Assembly: GCF_004342025.1 (NCBI RefSeq)
Contig: NZ_SLWN01000001.1
Location: 62,001-126,000, forward strand
DNA from: Kribbella steppae
GTDB taxonomy: Bacteria > Actinomycetota > Actinomycetes > Propionibacteriales > Kribbellaceae
Length of the DNA stretch: 64,000 nt
Reading direction: 5' to 3'
The notes under the pieces were generated by a model. It was not told where the DNA came from. It was given only the letters and a program-made list of their open reading frames with translations, and ran no database searches. The position numbers and the translations under genes are program-made. Every line of letters begins with the position of its first letter. Position 1 is the stretch's first letter. Of the stretch, positions 1-7,192 are shown in pieces.

Positions 1-308
1 AGAGTCGGTGGTGAGATCGGACCGGGCAGCGTCAGCGCAGAGCGCATGAGCGTCCGACACCGTCGAGCTGGATCGGCCGGGCGACCGTGCGGTCCGTCCC
101 GGCTGCGCGATCTCGCAAACCCTCAACCATCGATCGCGCTGGCTGACGCTAGATCAACCCCGTCCGCTATCTCGACGAGATGCAGGCATCTCTCCCTCTG
201 GTCCTTCCGACATACGGCTGCCAGTCGAAACGCTATGCCAGCCTGGAAAGCGATGTCCACCTAGTTTCGCTGCCGCCCGACGGTGGCGGATCGAGTAGTT
301 GACCGCGA
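1..308. other. Left-edge stretch with no convincing gene
   Basis: No frame here reads like a protein. The segment from about 150 to 300 is less GC-rich than the neighbouring genes, as expected for intergenic DNA. A minus-strand ATG at 45-47 opens a frame that runs off the left edge (15 codons visible, beginning MRSALTLPGP). It could be the start of a gene lying to the left, but it has no clear ribosome binding site and too little is visible to say. Confidence 0.4.
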
Positions 309-1520
309 TCAGGAGGCGGTGCGACCGACGACGTACAGGCGCTGGGTCGTCTCCTGCCTGGCGGTGATGGGACCGCGGAGATACCACTCGACGTCGACGA
401 GGCCGGCCGCCTCGACCACCCCGACCACGTACGCGGGGTCGTGCAGCACGAAGTCGAGGTCGACCTCGTGGCCGAAGAACTCCTCGACGTGGCGGACCTC
501 GGCTCCGGCGTGCAGGCCGAGGACGAGCCAGCCGCCGGGATCGAGCGGGCGCACCAGGGCCGCGACAGCGTCGGGAAGCTCAGAGGGAGCCAGGTGGATC
601 AGCGAGTACCACGCCAGGACAGCCGCCCAACCGGGGCTTGTCGGCGGGCGGCCAAGCCGCCGCAGGTCGCCGACCTGGAAGTTCCGGTCAGGGAAGCGCC
701 GCCGGGCCTCATCCACCATCGCGGGCGACAAGTCGATCCCGGTGGCGTCGGCGTCATGATCGGCGAGGTACGCGGTGACGTGTCCCGGGCCCGAGCCGAC
801 CTCGACCACCGGGAGTCCGGCGGCGTGGGCGATCACCCGGTCCAGCAGCCAGGTTTCGAACGGCAGCTTGTTCAGCTCGTCCAGAAGCTCGTCGGCGTAA
901 CTGGTGGCGACAGCGTCGTACGACGACCGCACCCGAGCGTCGCGCGCATCCGCCCCGTCGGCGAGCACCGCGTCCCTGTCGACCGCCTCGGCGGCGATCG
1001 GCGCGGCCAGCTCCGGCAACGGCCCCAGCAGATGGATCCAACGGTGGTCTTGCTGGCCGGGGCGCCGTTCGAGCTCACGGACCAATGGCTCGGGACGCCC
1101 CGCCATCCGGCGCAGGCATGCCTCGACCTCGGCCCGGTCGGCGAACCCGTGCAGTCGCTCGGTGCGGGTACGCAGTTCACCGGGCGCCTGCTCACCCCGG
1201 AGGAGCAACACCGTGAGGAGCGCGCGCTCGTCGGCCTCGAGCTCGAGCCGCTCGTCGAGGGTCTGGTGGTATTTCAGCGTCCGCCGGCCTGTGTCGACCC
1301 ACACGATCCGCACCAGCCCGCGATCCTTGAGGGACCGTGCGATCCGCTCCACCGTCCCCTGGTCGTAGTCGACGACCGGTTCCCGGTTGCTCGTCTGGTT
1401 GCAGGCCGTCCGCAGTGCGTTGGCGGTCAGCGGGTACGACGCCGGCACCGTCGTCTGCTTCTCCATCAGGCTGCCGAGGACACGCTGGTCCTCAGCGTCA
1501 AGAACAGGAAGTTCACTCAC
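309..1520 (-). CDS. DUF480 (YceH-type) winged-helix protein fused to a SAM-dependent methyltransferase
   Basis: Predicted 403 aa. Residues 1 to about 165 match the DUF480/YceH family, a pair of winged-helix domains of unknown function: it starts with the typical LDAEDQRVLGSLMEKQ stretch, then NQTSNREPV, then the DERALLTVLLLRG second domain. From about residue 198 a class I methyltransferase follows, with the SAM-binding motif VVEVGSGPGH at 238-247 and the acidic residue of motif II in TGIDLSPAM. YceH proteins are usually near 215 aa, so the C-terminal half is an added catalytic domain. The substrate is unknown. The start is GTG at 1520. A TAGGGT hexamer ends 7 nt upstream, so the mRNA is probably leaderless. 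Confidence 0.85.
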   Translation of the reverse strand: MSELPVLDAEDQRVLGSLMEKQTTVPASYPLTANALRTACNQTSNREPVVDYDQGTVERIARSLKDRGLVRIVWVDTGRRTLKYHQTLDERLELEADERALLTVLLLRGEQAPGELRTRTERLHGFADRAEVEACLRRMAGRPEPLVRELERRPGQQDHRWIHLLGPLPELAAPIAAEAVDRDAVLADGADARDARVRSSYDAVATSYADELLDELNKLPFETWLLDRVIAHAAGLPVVEVGSGPGHVTAYLADHDADATGIDLSPAMVDEARRRFPDRNFQVGDLRRLGRPPTSPGWAAVLAWYSLIHLAPSELPDAVAALVRPLDPGGWLVLGLHAGAEVRHVEEFFGHEVDLDFVLHDPAYVVGVVEAAGLVDVEWYLRGPITARQETTQRLYVVGRTAS

Positions 1521-1532
1521 GCCCCCGACCCT

Positions 1533-1550
1533 AAAGCCCCATGGGGCTTT
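1533..1550. terminator. Perfect 18-bp palindrome, possible terminator
   Basis: AAAGCCCC-AT-GGGGCTTT is a perfect palindrome lying between the end of the zinc-motif gene and the leaderless promoter of the DUF480-methyltransferase gene. Read on the minus strand, the stem ends in CTTTAG, so it could end transcription from the upstream gene. It directly abuts the -10 hexamer (1528-1533), so an operator role is an alternative. Confidence 0.4.
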
Positions 1551-1577
1551 TACCTGCGGGGCGGCCTGGAGGTGTGG

Positions 1578-1832
1578 CTAGCCGGGTTGGTACGTCTCGG
1601 GGTCGATCAGTTCGATGGGCTCGAAGCCGGCGCCGTTACATCTGTCGCAGATGAAGTCGCGCCAGCTGCCGGCGCCCGTGCACTTGCTACACAAGCCGTC
1701 GTGCCACGAGTCGCCGTCCAGCGACTGGTGCGGTCGTGGGTAGTGGGCGTCGGCGAGATAGCACTCCACCCCGGTGACGGCGTGGACGCGACCACACAGG
1801 TCCTTCCCGACCCCTCTGCGTAGCTGGCTCAA
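1578..1832 (-). CDS. Small protein with two DnaJ-type CxxCxGxG zinc motifs
   Basis: Predicted 84 aa. Two motifs, CSKCTGAG (48-55) and CDRCNGAG (62-69), are the half-site used by the DnaJ zinc-finger domain, so the protein probably binds one zinc ion. There is no J domain and no other recognisable part. Small stand-alone proteins of this kind occur in actinomycetes, but I know of no assigned role. It is transcribed in the same direction as the DUF480 fusion and is separated from it by a palindrome. The ATG at 1832 is the longest start, and a shorter one cannot be excluded. Confidence 0.6.
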   Translation of the reverse strand: MSQLRRGVGKDLCGRVHAVTGVECYLADAHYPRPHQSLDGDSWHDGLCSKCTGAGSWRDFICDRCNGAGFEPIELIDPETYQPG

Positions 1833-1862
1833 ACGTCATATCTCCCGAGTCGGCTGCCGTGG

Positions 1863-1899
1863 CCCACCTACTGAAGGCGCACGGCCGTCAGCAGGTGGG
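1863..1899 (-). terminator. Stem-loop downstream of the HEPN gene
   Basis: CCCACCTACTGA (1863-1874) pairs with TCAGCAGGTGGG (1888-1899) with one mismatch over 12 bp and a 13-nt loop. It begins 4 nt after the stop of the minus-strand HEPN gene, where a terminator for the DUF6504-HEPN operon would be expected. There is no strong T-run. Confidence 0.45.
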
Positions 1900-1902
1900 T
1901 GG

Positions 1903-2376
1903 TCAGCTGGCTTGCATCCAGGGTTGGGTCAGGACGGATTGGGGGTCGGTGGTGGCCGTGAGGGCTGGGGTGTTGGAGAGGCGGAGACTGGTCTCGACCA
2001 GGTCGTAGAAGGTTTCCACGGCACGGACGAGGTCGTCGGCCTCACGGGTGCTGACGGCGCGTTCCAGGCCTGCTTCGGCGGCGGCGCGCTGGGCGGCGCC
2101 GGCGGCGAAGAAGGTGGCCCATTCGCCGAACTCGGGCGCTACCTCCGCCAGCAGGACCCAGGCATTGCGCTGGACCCGGCGGCGGGTGCCGGAGCGGACC
2201 GGGCGGGCCCGGACGGCGAGGACCGCGGCCGCGACTCGGAGGGCCGCGACGTGGGCGCTCGAGTAGCGGATCAGGTGATCGCTCGTCTCCACCGCTTCGG
2301 CCAGTGCGGCTCGTGCGCGGGACAGTTCGCGGCTGGCCGCGCCGGCGGCTGCCGGGGATACCGGTGAAACGGTCAT
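1903..2376 (-). CDS. SAV_6107-type HEPN domain protein
   Basis: Predicted 157 aa, all alpha-helical in appearance and alanine/arginine-rich. It matches the actinobacterial SAV_6107-like HEPN family. A HEPN signature R-x4-H is visible as RYSSAH (residues 37-42), the motif that in active HEPN proteins is the RNase site. I recall this family being linked by gene neighbourhood to Y-family polymerase and DnaE2 genes of the SOS mutasome; none of these is within the window. Its ATG overlaps the stop of the upstream DUF6504 gene (ATGA), so the two are translationally coupled. Activity is inference; family membership is fairly secure. Confidence 0.75.
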   Translation of the reverse strand: MTVSPVSPAAAGAASRELSRARAALAEAVETSDHLIRYSSAHVAALRVAAAVLAVRARPVRSGTRRRVQRNAWVLLAEVAPEFGEWATFFAAGAAQRAAAEAGLERAVSTREADDLVRAVETFYDLVETSLRLSNTPALTATTDPQSVLTQPWMQAS

Positions 2377-2891
2377 CGGTCCGTCACCCTTTCCAGTTGC
2401 CAGCGGCCGGAGTCGGGGTCGTGCGCGAGATCGAACAGCTCACGCCGACCGTGCCGACCGCACCCCGCCTCTACTCGGTGGACCGCACGCCGCGGTCCCC
2501 AGTCCGCATCCAGTACGCCGACCGCCGCCGGACTCTCCGAGATCCCCGCGGTGTCGTCGGCGATGGCGCTCCCGGCGGGAGCGAGGGCGGTGGTGCTCCC
2601 GCCGGGAGAGTGCGCGGCAACGCAGTCGGTGCGAGAGCGGGGGCTCGCCGGCGCTGCCACGCCGTTCAGGTGGGCACCGGCGCGGGTTCGCGCCGGGCCG
2701 GGGCGGCCGTCGTACGTGGCGCCGAGGCCGGCGCCGATGATGCCGCGTTCCCACCAGGCGGCGGTCTCGGTCCATTGGGCCTGGACGGAGCAGACGCGCC
2801 AGAGTCGGCCGCGCCAGAGGAACTGCTCTGGGGTCTCGACGCCGTCCACGACATCCGAACGCACCTCGACGGCCTCGTCGAACTCCCACAT
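2373..2891 (-). CDS. DUF6504 family protein
   Basis: Predicted 172 aa. The N-terminal MWEFDEAVEVR, then FLWRGRLWRV and a C-terminal LFDLAHDPDSGRWQLERV match the DUF6504 family, a small actinobacterial family found beside ImuB/DnaE2 genes; function unknown. A much longer open frame runs through upstream DNA, but the ATG at 2891 is preceded by GGAGG at a 9-nt spacing and begins where family homology begins, so it is chosen. The middle, about residues 55-110, is low in conservation and rich in Ala/Pro/Arg. It forms an operon with the HEPN gene. Confidence 0.75.
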   Translation of the reverse strand: MWEFDEAVEVRSDVVDGVETPEQFLWRGRLWRVCSVQAQWTETAAWWERGIIGAGLGATYDGRPGPARTRAGAHLNGVAAPASPRSRTDCVAAHSPGGSTTALAPAGSAIADDTAGISESPAAVGVLDADWGPRRAVHRVEAGCGRHGRRELFDLAHDPDSGRWQLERVTDR

Positions 2892-2922
2892 GCTCCATCG
2901 CCTCCTGTGTACGAACGACTTT

Positions 2923-2976
2923 CCTTGATCGAGGACAAGCCCTTGATCAAGGACTAGCCCTTGATCAAGGACTGGC
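2923..2976. repeat. Three tandem 18-bp repeats, each built on a 12-bp palindrome
   Basis: The units are 2923-2940, 2941-2958 and 2959-2976. Units 2 and 3 contain the perfect palindrome CCTTGATCAAGG; unit 1 has CCTTGATCGAGG. They lie 13 to 66 bp upstream of the ribosome binding site of the DUF6504 gene, in its promoter or 5' leader. Spaced identical palindromes 18 bp apart (nearly two helical turns) suit cooperative binding of a dimeric regulator. Simple slippage duplication is the alternative. Confidence 0.7.
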
Positions 2977-3157
2977 TCCTGACCGACGGCTGGTCCCGGG
3001 GCCCGGCGGGCGGGCACGAGGTGGGGGTCGAGGTCCACCTCGGTGCCCGATCCGCCGGGACCACCGGTTTCCGATGCGGCCGCAACTCCGCACCGGAGCC
3101 GTCCAGCTGCCCGGATCACCCCTGGCCGGCCTCCCGACGACGCCGGGTCGGAGGTAA

Positions 3158-3173
3158 TCGAACATCTGTTCGA
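3158..3173. promoter_or_regulatory. Perfect LexA (SOS) box
   Basis: TCGAAC-ATCT-GTTCGA is a perfect inverted repeat that exactly fits the actinobacterial LexA consensus TCGAAC-N4-GTTCGA. It lies 267 bp upstream of the DUF6504 start and 137 bp upstream of the DM13 start. DUF6504 and SAV_6107-HEPN genes are known neighbours of the DNA-damage mutasome, so control of that pair is the more attractive reading. The long distance leaves the target open. Confidence 0.65.
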
Positions 3174-3309
3174 ACACGAACAGCGTATCGTCGCCCGCCG
3201 ACAAACGTCAACGGGCCGTAAGGCCGGCGCGCCCCCACGCGCCCGATCCACCGTCCAGACTGAGAAGGAGACAAGCGCCGTACGACGCAGGAGAACGGAA
3301 GGGGCGACG

Positions 3310-3894
3310 ATGCCGAGGCTGACAACCCGGTGGCGGGCAGCACTGATCGCCGCGGCGGCAGTGGCCGTCGTGGTCACCGCGGTCGCGTTGCCGCTCTTCC
3401 AGCCGTGGCGGCTCTTCACCGACAAGGTCGTCGACGAAGCGCTGCCCGGTGCCGTTCCGATCTCCACACAGTCATCGTCGACGACGCCACCGACAGTTTC
3501 GGAGAAGCCTTCGACCGGCCCCGAGGTTTCGACCGCGCCCCCCGAGGTTCTGCTGACCGGGAAGCTGATCACGCATGAACACGCCACCGAAGGCACCGTC
3601 GCCGTCCTCAGACTCGCCGACGGCTCCCGCGTACTCCGCCTGGAGAACCTGGACACCTCCGACGGCCCCGACCTCAAGGTCTGGCTCAGCGACGCCGCGG
3701 TGGTGCCCGGCCGCCCGGGCTGGCACGTGTTCGACGACGGGAGGTACCGCAATCTGGGCAGCCTGAAGGGCAACCACGGCAACCAGAACTACGCCATCCC
3801 GAGCACCGTGAAGCTCGACGACTTCCGCAGCGTCGCGATCTGGTGCGACCGCTTCAACGTGTCCTTCGGCGCGGCCGAACTCAAAGCCGCCTGA
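3310..3894 (+). CDS. Membrane-anchored DM13 domain protein
   Basis: Predicted 194 aa. There is one N-terminal membrane segment at about residues 10-30, a Ser/Thr/Pro-rich spacer (45-80) and a C-terminal DM13 domain (about 85-190). The domain shows VLRLENLDTSDGPDLKVWLS, LGSLKGNHGNQNY and a terminal SVAIWCDRFNVSFG with the conserved cysteine. DM13 is thought to be an extracytoplasmic electron-transfer or redox-type domain, and substrates are unknown. ATG 3310 follows an AAGGGGCGACG stretch and sits just before the membrane segment. It is the only gene read rightward from the LexA-box region. Confidence 0.8.
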   Translation: MPRLTTRWRAALIAAAAVAVVVTAVALPLFQPWRLFTDKVVDEALPGAVPISTQSSSTTPPTVSEKPSTGPEVSTAPPEVLLTGKLITHEHATEGTVAVLRLADGSRVLRLENLDTSDGPDLKVWLSDAAVVPGRPGWHVFDDGRYRNLGSLKGNHGNQNYAIPSTVKLDDFRSVAIWCDRFNVSFGAAELKAA

Positions 3895-3928
3895 GAATCC
3901 GGGTGACAGGCCGCCTAAGCTGCCGAAG

Positions 3929-4399
3929 GTGAGCAATCATCCCAATGTGCAACGGGTGGCCGACGCGCTCCAGGCGGCCGGGGCCACCGGTGAGATCGTG
4001 ATCCTGGACGAGGCGGTTCCGACCGCGGCGGCCGCGGCGGCGGAACTCGGCTGCGAGGTCGGCGCGATCGCGAACAGCCTGGTCTTCGACGGTGACGGCG
4101 CCCCGGTGCTGATCCTGACCTCGGGCGCGCACCGGGTCGACACCGCGAAGGTCGCCGCCGAGCTCGGCATCACCAAGCTGCGCCGCGCCACCCCGGATTT
4201 CGTCAAGGAGCACACCGGTCAGTCGATCGGCGGCGTCGCCCCGGTCGGACACCCGCACCAGGTGGCGACGTACGTCGACACCGCCCTCGAGCAGTACGAC
4301 GTCGTCTGGGCGGCCGCCGGGATCCCGCACTCGGTCTTCCCCACCACATACGCCGAGCTCCTCGAGCTGACCAACGGCACCCCCATCACTGTCAACTAG
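3929..4399 (+). CDS. YbaK/EbsC-type aminoacyl-tRNA deacylase
   Basis: Predicted 156 aa, the usual length of a stand-alone YbaK/ProX-like editing protein. Such proteins hydrolyse mischarged aminoacyl-tRNA (Cys- or Ala-tRNA(Pro)) in the cytoplasm. Seen: CEVGAIANSLVF, VLILTSGAHRVD, and the conserved GQSIGGVAPVGHP loop. The start is GTG 3929, with TAAGCT at 3916-3921 and a 7-nt spacer, which indicates a leaderless transcript. Ten bases including the TAG stop (GTCAACTAGT) are repeated 20 bp downstream. Specificity cannot be told from sequence alone. Confidence 0.85.
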   Translation: MSNHPNVQRVADALQAAGATGEIVILDEAVPTAAAAAAELGCEVGAIANSLVFDGDGAPVLILTSGAHRVDTAKVAAELGITKLRRATPDFVKEHTGQSIGGVAPVGHPHQVATYVDTALEQYDVVWAAAGIPHSVFPTTYAELLELTNGTPITVN

Positions 4400-4420
4400 T
4401 CGCCCGCCCCGTCAACTAGT
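4391..4420. repeat. Duplicated stop-codon region of the YbaK gene
   Basis: GTCAACTAGT occurs at 4391-4400, including the real TAG stop at 4397-4399, and again at 4411-4420. It is one of several places in this window where a gene's end is copied just downstream. Confidence 0.6.
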
Positions 4421-4433
4421 TGCCAGTAGCAAA

Positions 4434-4473
4434 CGACGAAGCCGTCCAGCACCAAGGCTGGACGGCTTCGTCG
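4434..4473. terminator. Strong bidirectional terminator hairpin
   Basis: A perfect 17-bp inverted repeat (4434-4450 with 4457-4473) with a 6-nt loop, CGACGAAGCCGTCCAGC pairing with its complement. It lies between the convergent YbaK and amidase genes and can serve both. There is no T-run, as is common in actinomycetes. Confidence 0.85.
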
Positions 4474-4484
4474 ACGAACGAGAC

Positions 4485-6404
4485 CTAGATCGCAGGCCTC
4501 AGATCCACATCGGCGGCGCGGACGTAAGCCATCCGGTGGCCGAACCAGATCTGGTAGTAGCGGTCGTTGCCAAGCACCTGGACCTTGTCGGTCGGCGGCT
4601 GCCCGGCGAATGTCACCGCACGGTAGTAGTCGGTCTCGATGGACGGGTCACCGACCGGGTAGGCCTGACCCGCGAGGATCGAGTACTGCAACGGCGTGAC
4701 GACCTGGTACGGGATGCCCTCCGGGTACGCCGCCTGCTCCGGGTAAGCCCGGCCGTACACCGGCACCGACGCCTTACCCGCCTTCGGCTTCACCACGAGG
4801 CCCGGCTTGGAGAACGCGTCCGGAGCCGACGCAGGGCTCTTGAACCAAGCCAGTGCGCCCAGGTACCAGACGGCAACCCAGTCACCCTGTCGCTGCGCCA
4901 CGACGTACTGCGAACCGGCGGCAGCGCGTGCACCGATGTCTGACACCTGAGTCGTGCTGTTCGAACCGTCAGGGCGCAGTCCGATGTCCTTGACCAGCGA
5001 AGCCGCGTCGTCCGGCGCCTGACGCAGGTAGACGAAGTTGGTGCCCTGCGGCGTGCAGGTGGTGCCGGCACCGGTGCAGTTGGTCAGCGCCTGCACGTTG
5101 TCGTCGAAGCCGGGCTTGATGGTGACGATCGAGCCCGCCTTCACCGGGAACACCGACTTGCCCCAGATCGGCGCGCCGAGCAGGTCGAAGTAGTGCTCCC
5201 AGTCCCAGTACGGTCCCGGGTCCCAGTGCATGCCGCGGACCGTGCTCGGGATCGTCCCGGGCACCTGGTCGTGGCCGATGATGTGCGCCCGGTCGAGCGG
5301 GATGTCGTTCTTGGCGGCCAGGTAGCGCACCAGCTTGGCCGAGTTGCGGTAGAGCGACTCGGTGTACCAGGTCGCACCCTGGGCCGCGAAGCCCTCGTGC
5401 TCGATGCCGATGCTGTGCATGTTCACGTACCAGTTGCCGGCGTGCCAGGCGACGTCGTTGGCCTTGACGTGCTGCCACGTGTGGCCGTCGGACGAGCGCA
5501 TCGTGTACTGCCAGCTCACGTACGTCGGGTCCTGCACCAGGTTGAGAACGCCCTGCCAGCCGCCCTCGGTGTCGTGAACGATGATGTAGTCGATCTTGCC
5601 GGTCTTCGGCCGGTTCGCCAGGTCGTGGTTGCCGTAGTCGCCACCACCCAGGTCCTGGTACGGCGCGGGCAGCCATTCACAGCCGAGCGACGTCGGGCAC
5701 TCCACACCGGAGTTGTCGGCCGCAACACCAGCCGGCAGCGACAGCTTGCTCACCTGGGACTTGTCCGGTGCCACCGCAACGGCAGGCATCACGATCTGCT
5801 GGCCGGTGTTCGTCGTACGGGCCGCACCGCGGGCCATGATCGAGTAGACGTCGTCAGCAAAGCCCGACGCGGCCACCCGATCCGAAGCTCCGGCGTACGA
5901 CGCCACTGCGCCGTACCACTGGGCTGCCGAGGTGTCAGCGCCGACCGGGAGCCCGAGAGAGCGCTGGTACGACGCCAGCAGCGCAGCACCACCCTCGATA
6001 TTCGCGGCGGTCTCATTGCGCAGGGCAACCGGGTCCAGCCCGGTCAGCTCGGAGGCCTTGTAGAGAGTCCGCAGCGAGCTGGTCTTGGCGACCTTGCGCT
6101 TGCCGGAGAGGTCCACGACCGCGGTGGGGTCGACAGCGGTGAGGTGCATCGGGCCGTAGCCGCCGTCGGTGCTGGACGCACCCCGGTGGTCGTCCCAGCG
6201 GGTCTCGGCGTACGACACGGCCAGCAGCACGGACTCCGGTACGCCGTACTTCGCGGCCACCGCGCTGAACGCGGAAGCGGCCATGGCAGTCGGCCCGGGG
6301 GTCGACGCAGCAGCAGGTGGACCGCCTGACGACGACACGCCGGTCACCGTGATGGCCAGCGCTACCGCAGTCAATGCGGCGAGAATCTTCGGACGACGAC
6401 GCAT
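4485..6404 (-). CDS. Secreted N-acetylmuramoyl-L-alanine amidase with N-terminal lysozyme-like domain
   Basis: Predicted 639 aa. A cleavable signal peptide (RRR then a hydrophobic stretch to about residue 24, followed by AAAS) is followed by a transglycosylase-like helical region (about 45-165), with LLAVSYAETRW (candidate glutamate 67) and GGYGPMHL. A central Amidase_2 domain (about 265-410) shows YIIVHDTEGGW, SIGIEHEGF, IIGHDQVPG and a terminal histidine in MHWDPGPYWDW, the zinc-site pattern. The C-terminal part (about 420-639) looks like a cell-wall binding or SH3-like region. It probably cleaves the peptide stem from glycan strands outside the cell. AGGAG lies 7 nt before ATG 6404. Confidence 0.9.
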   Translation of the reverse strand: MRRRPKILAALTAVALAITVTGVSSSGGPPAAASTPGPTAMAASAFSAVAAKYGVPESVLLAVSYAETRWDDHRGASSTDGGYGPMHLTAVDPTAVVDLSGKRKVAKTSSLRTLYKASELTGLDPVALRNETAANIEGGAALLASYQRSLGLPVGADTSAAQWYGAVASYAGASDRVAASGFADDVYSIMARGAARTTNTGQQIVMPAVAVAPDKSQVSKLSLPAGVAADNSGVECPTSLGCEWLPAPYQDLGGGDYGNHDLANRPKTGKIDYIIVHDTEGGWQGVLNLVQDPTYVSWQYTMRSSDGHTWQHVKANDVAWHAGNWYVNMHSIGIEHEGFAAQGATWYTESLYRNSAKLVRYLAAKNDIPLDRAHIIGHDQVPGTIPSTVRGMHWDPGPYWDWEHYFDLLGAPIWGKSVFPVKAGSIVTIKPGFDDNVQALTNCTGAGTTCTPQGTNFVYLRQAPDDAASLVKDIGLRPDGSNSTTQVSDIGARAAAGSQYVVAQRQGDWVAVWYLGALAWFKSPASAPDAFSKPGLVVKPKAGKASVPVYGRAYPEQAAYPEGIPYQVVTPLQYSILAGQAYPVGDPSIETDYYRAVTFAGQPPTDKVQVLGNDRYYQIWFGHRMAYVRAADVDLRPAI

Positions 6405-6580
6405 GTTGTTTCTCCTGAACCGACGGCGGGGATGCCCGTCACACAGACTGGCAGCCTGATCACTGTGAGTCGAGGAGACCCGGAAGTCAACGGTTAACCA
6501 AAACTCGCCGTCAGAGGTTCGATACTGACTACACGGGGTCGTCGCACGGGGTGGCGACCGAGGGTTACGGAGCAGGACAC

Positions 6581-7192
6581 ATGGAAGCGTTGCCGTTGGC
6601 GTTCACGTCGGGCTGGGCGAGTGGCATCAACGCCTACGCCTGCGTGCTGATCCTCGGTCTGCTCGGCCGGTTCGCCGGGGCCGACGACGTACCGACGGCG
6701 CTGACCAGTAACGGCGTACTGATCGCAGCGGGTGTTCTGTTCGCCTTCGAGTTCGTCGCCGACAAGATCCCGTACATCGACTCGGCCTGGGACGCGATCT
6801 CCACGGTGATCCGGCCGACCGTCGGTGCGATCATCGCCGTACTGCTGTCCGGCGAGGCGAGCACGCTGCAGCAGGCCGTGATCGTCACCACCGGCGGACT
6901 GGTCGCACTGCTCTCGCACGCGGTGAAGTCGAGTCTGCGGCTCGCGATCAACACCTCCCCCGAGCCGGTCACCAACATCGCCGCGTCGTCCGGTGAGGAC
7001 ATCGCCGTCGTGAGTGTGATCTCGCTGGCCGCGTTCCACCCGGAGGTCGCACTCGTGATCGCCGGGATTCTGCTCGTGCTCGGCCTGATCGGGGTGTACG
7101 TCGCCCTCAAGTTCATCAAGCGTGGTTACGCCAGGTTCAAAGCCTGGCGGGAGAAACGCAGTGCCCCGGCAGCCGGAAGTAGTGCTGTCTGA
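6581..7192 (+). CDS. DUF4126 integral membrane protein
   Basis: Predicted 203 aa from ATG 6581; a GTG at 6551 would add ten residues. It is strongly hydrophobic with about five membrane segments and the family features SGWASGINAYA near the start, FEFVADKIPYIDSAWDAI, and a glycine-rich SHAVKSSLRLAIN. DUF4126 proteins are of unknown function. The basic C-terminal tail (KRGYARFKAWREKR) should face the cytoplasm. Its stop overlaps the ATG of the CrtI-like gene by one base (TGATG), so the two are co-translated. Confidence 0.8.
   Translation: MEALPLAFTSGWASGINAYACVLILGLLGRFAGADDVPTALTSNGVLIAAGVLFAFEFVADKIPYIDSAWDAISTVIRPTVGAIIAVLLSGEASTLQQAVIVTTGGLVALLSHAVKSSLRLAINTSPEPVTNIAASSGEDIAVVSVISLAAFHPEVALVIAGILLVLGLIGVYVALKFIKRGYARFKAWREKRSAPAAGSSAV

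Larger units (their letters stand above)
2892..3309. other. Divergent intergenic region with repeats and a LexA-like box
   Basis: This 418-bp gap lies between the divergent DUF6504 and DM13 genes. It holds three tandem 18-bp repeats (2923-2976) and a perfect SOS-type palindrome (3158-3173), both listed separately. Frames crossing it are proline/arginine-rich low-complexity readings and do not look coding. A stretch at 3261-3270 (GAGAAGGAGA) resembles a ribosome binding site but no start codon follows at the right spacing. Confidence 0.5.

Noticed and set aside
2965..3204. 79-codon minus-strand frame across the LexA box
   Set aside because: Apart from its first 20 residues it is Pro/Arg/Gly low-complexity, and it lacks a ribosome binding site. 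The LexA palindrome lies inside it.
2892..3782. Long minus-strand frame extending DUF6504 upstream by about 300 codons
   Set aside because: It is antisense to the DM13 gene, has shadow-type composition, and the internal ATG at 2891 has a proper ribosome binding site.
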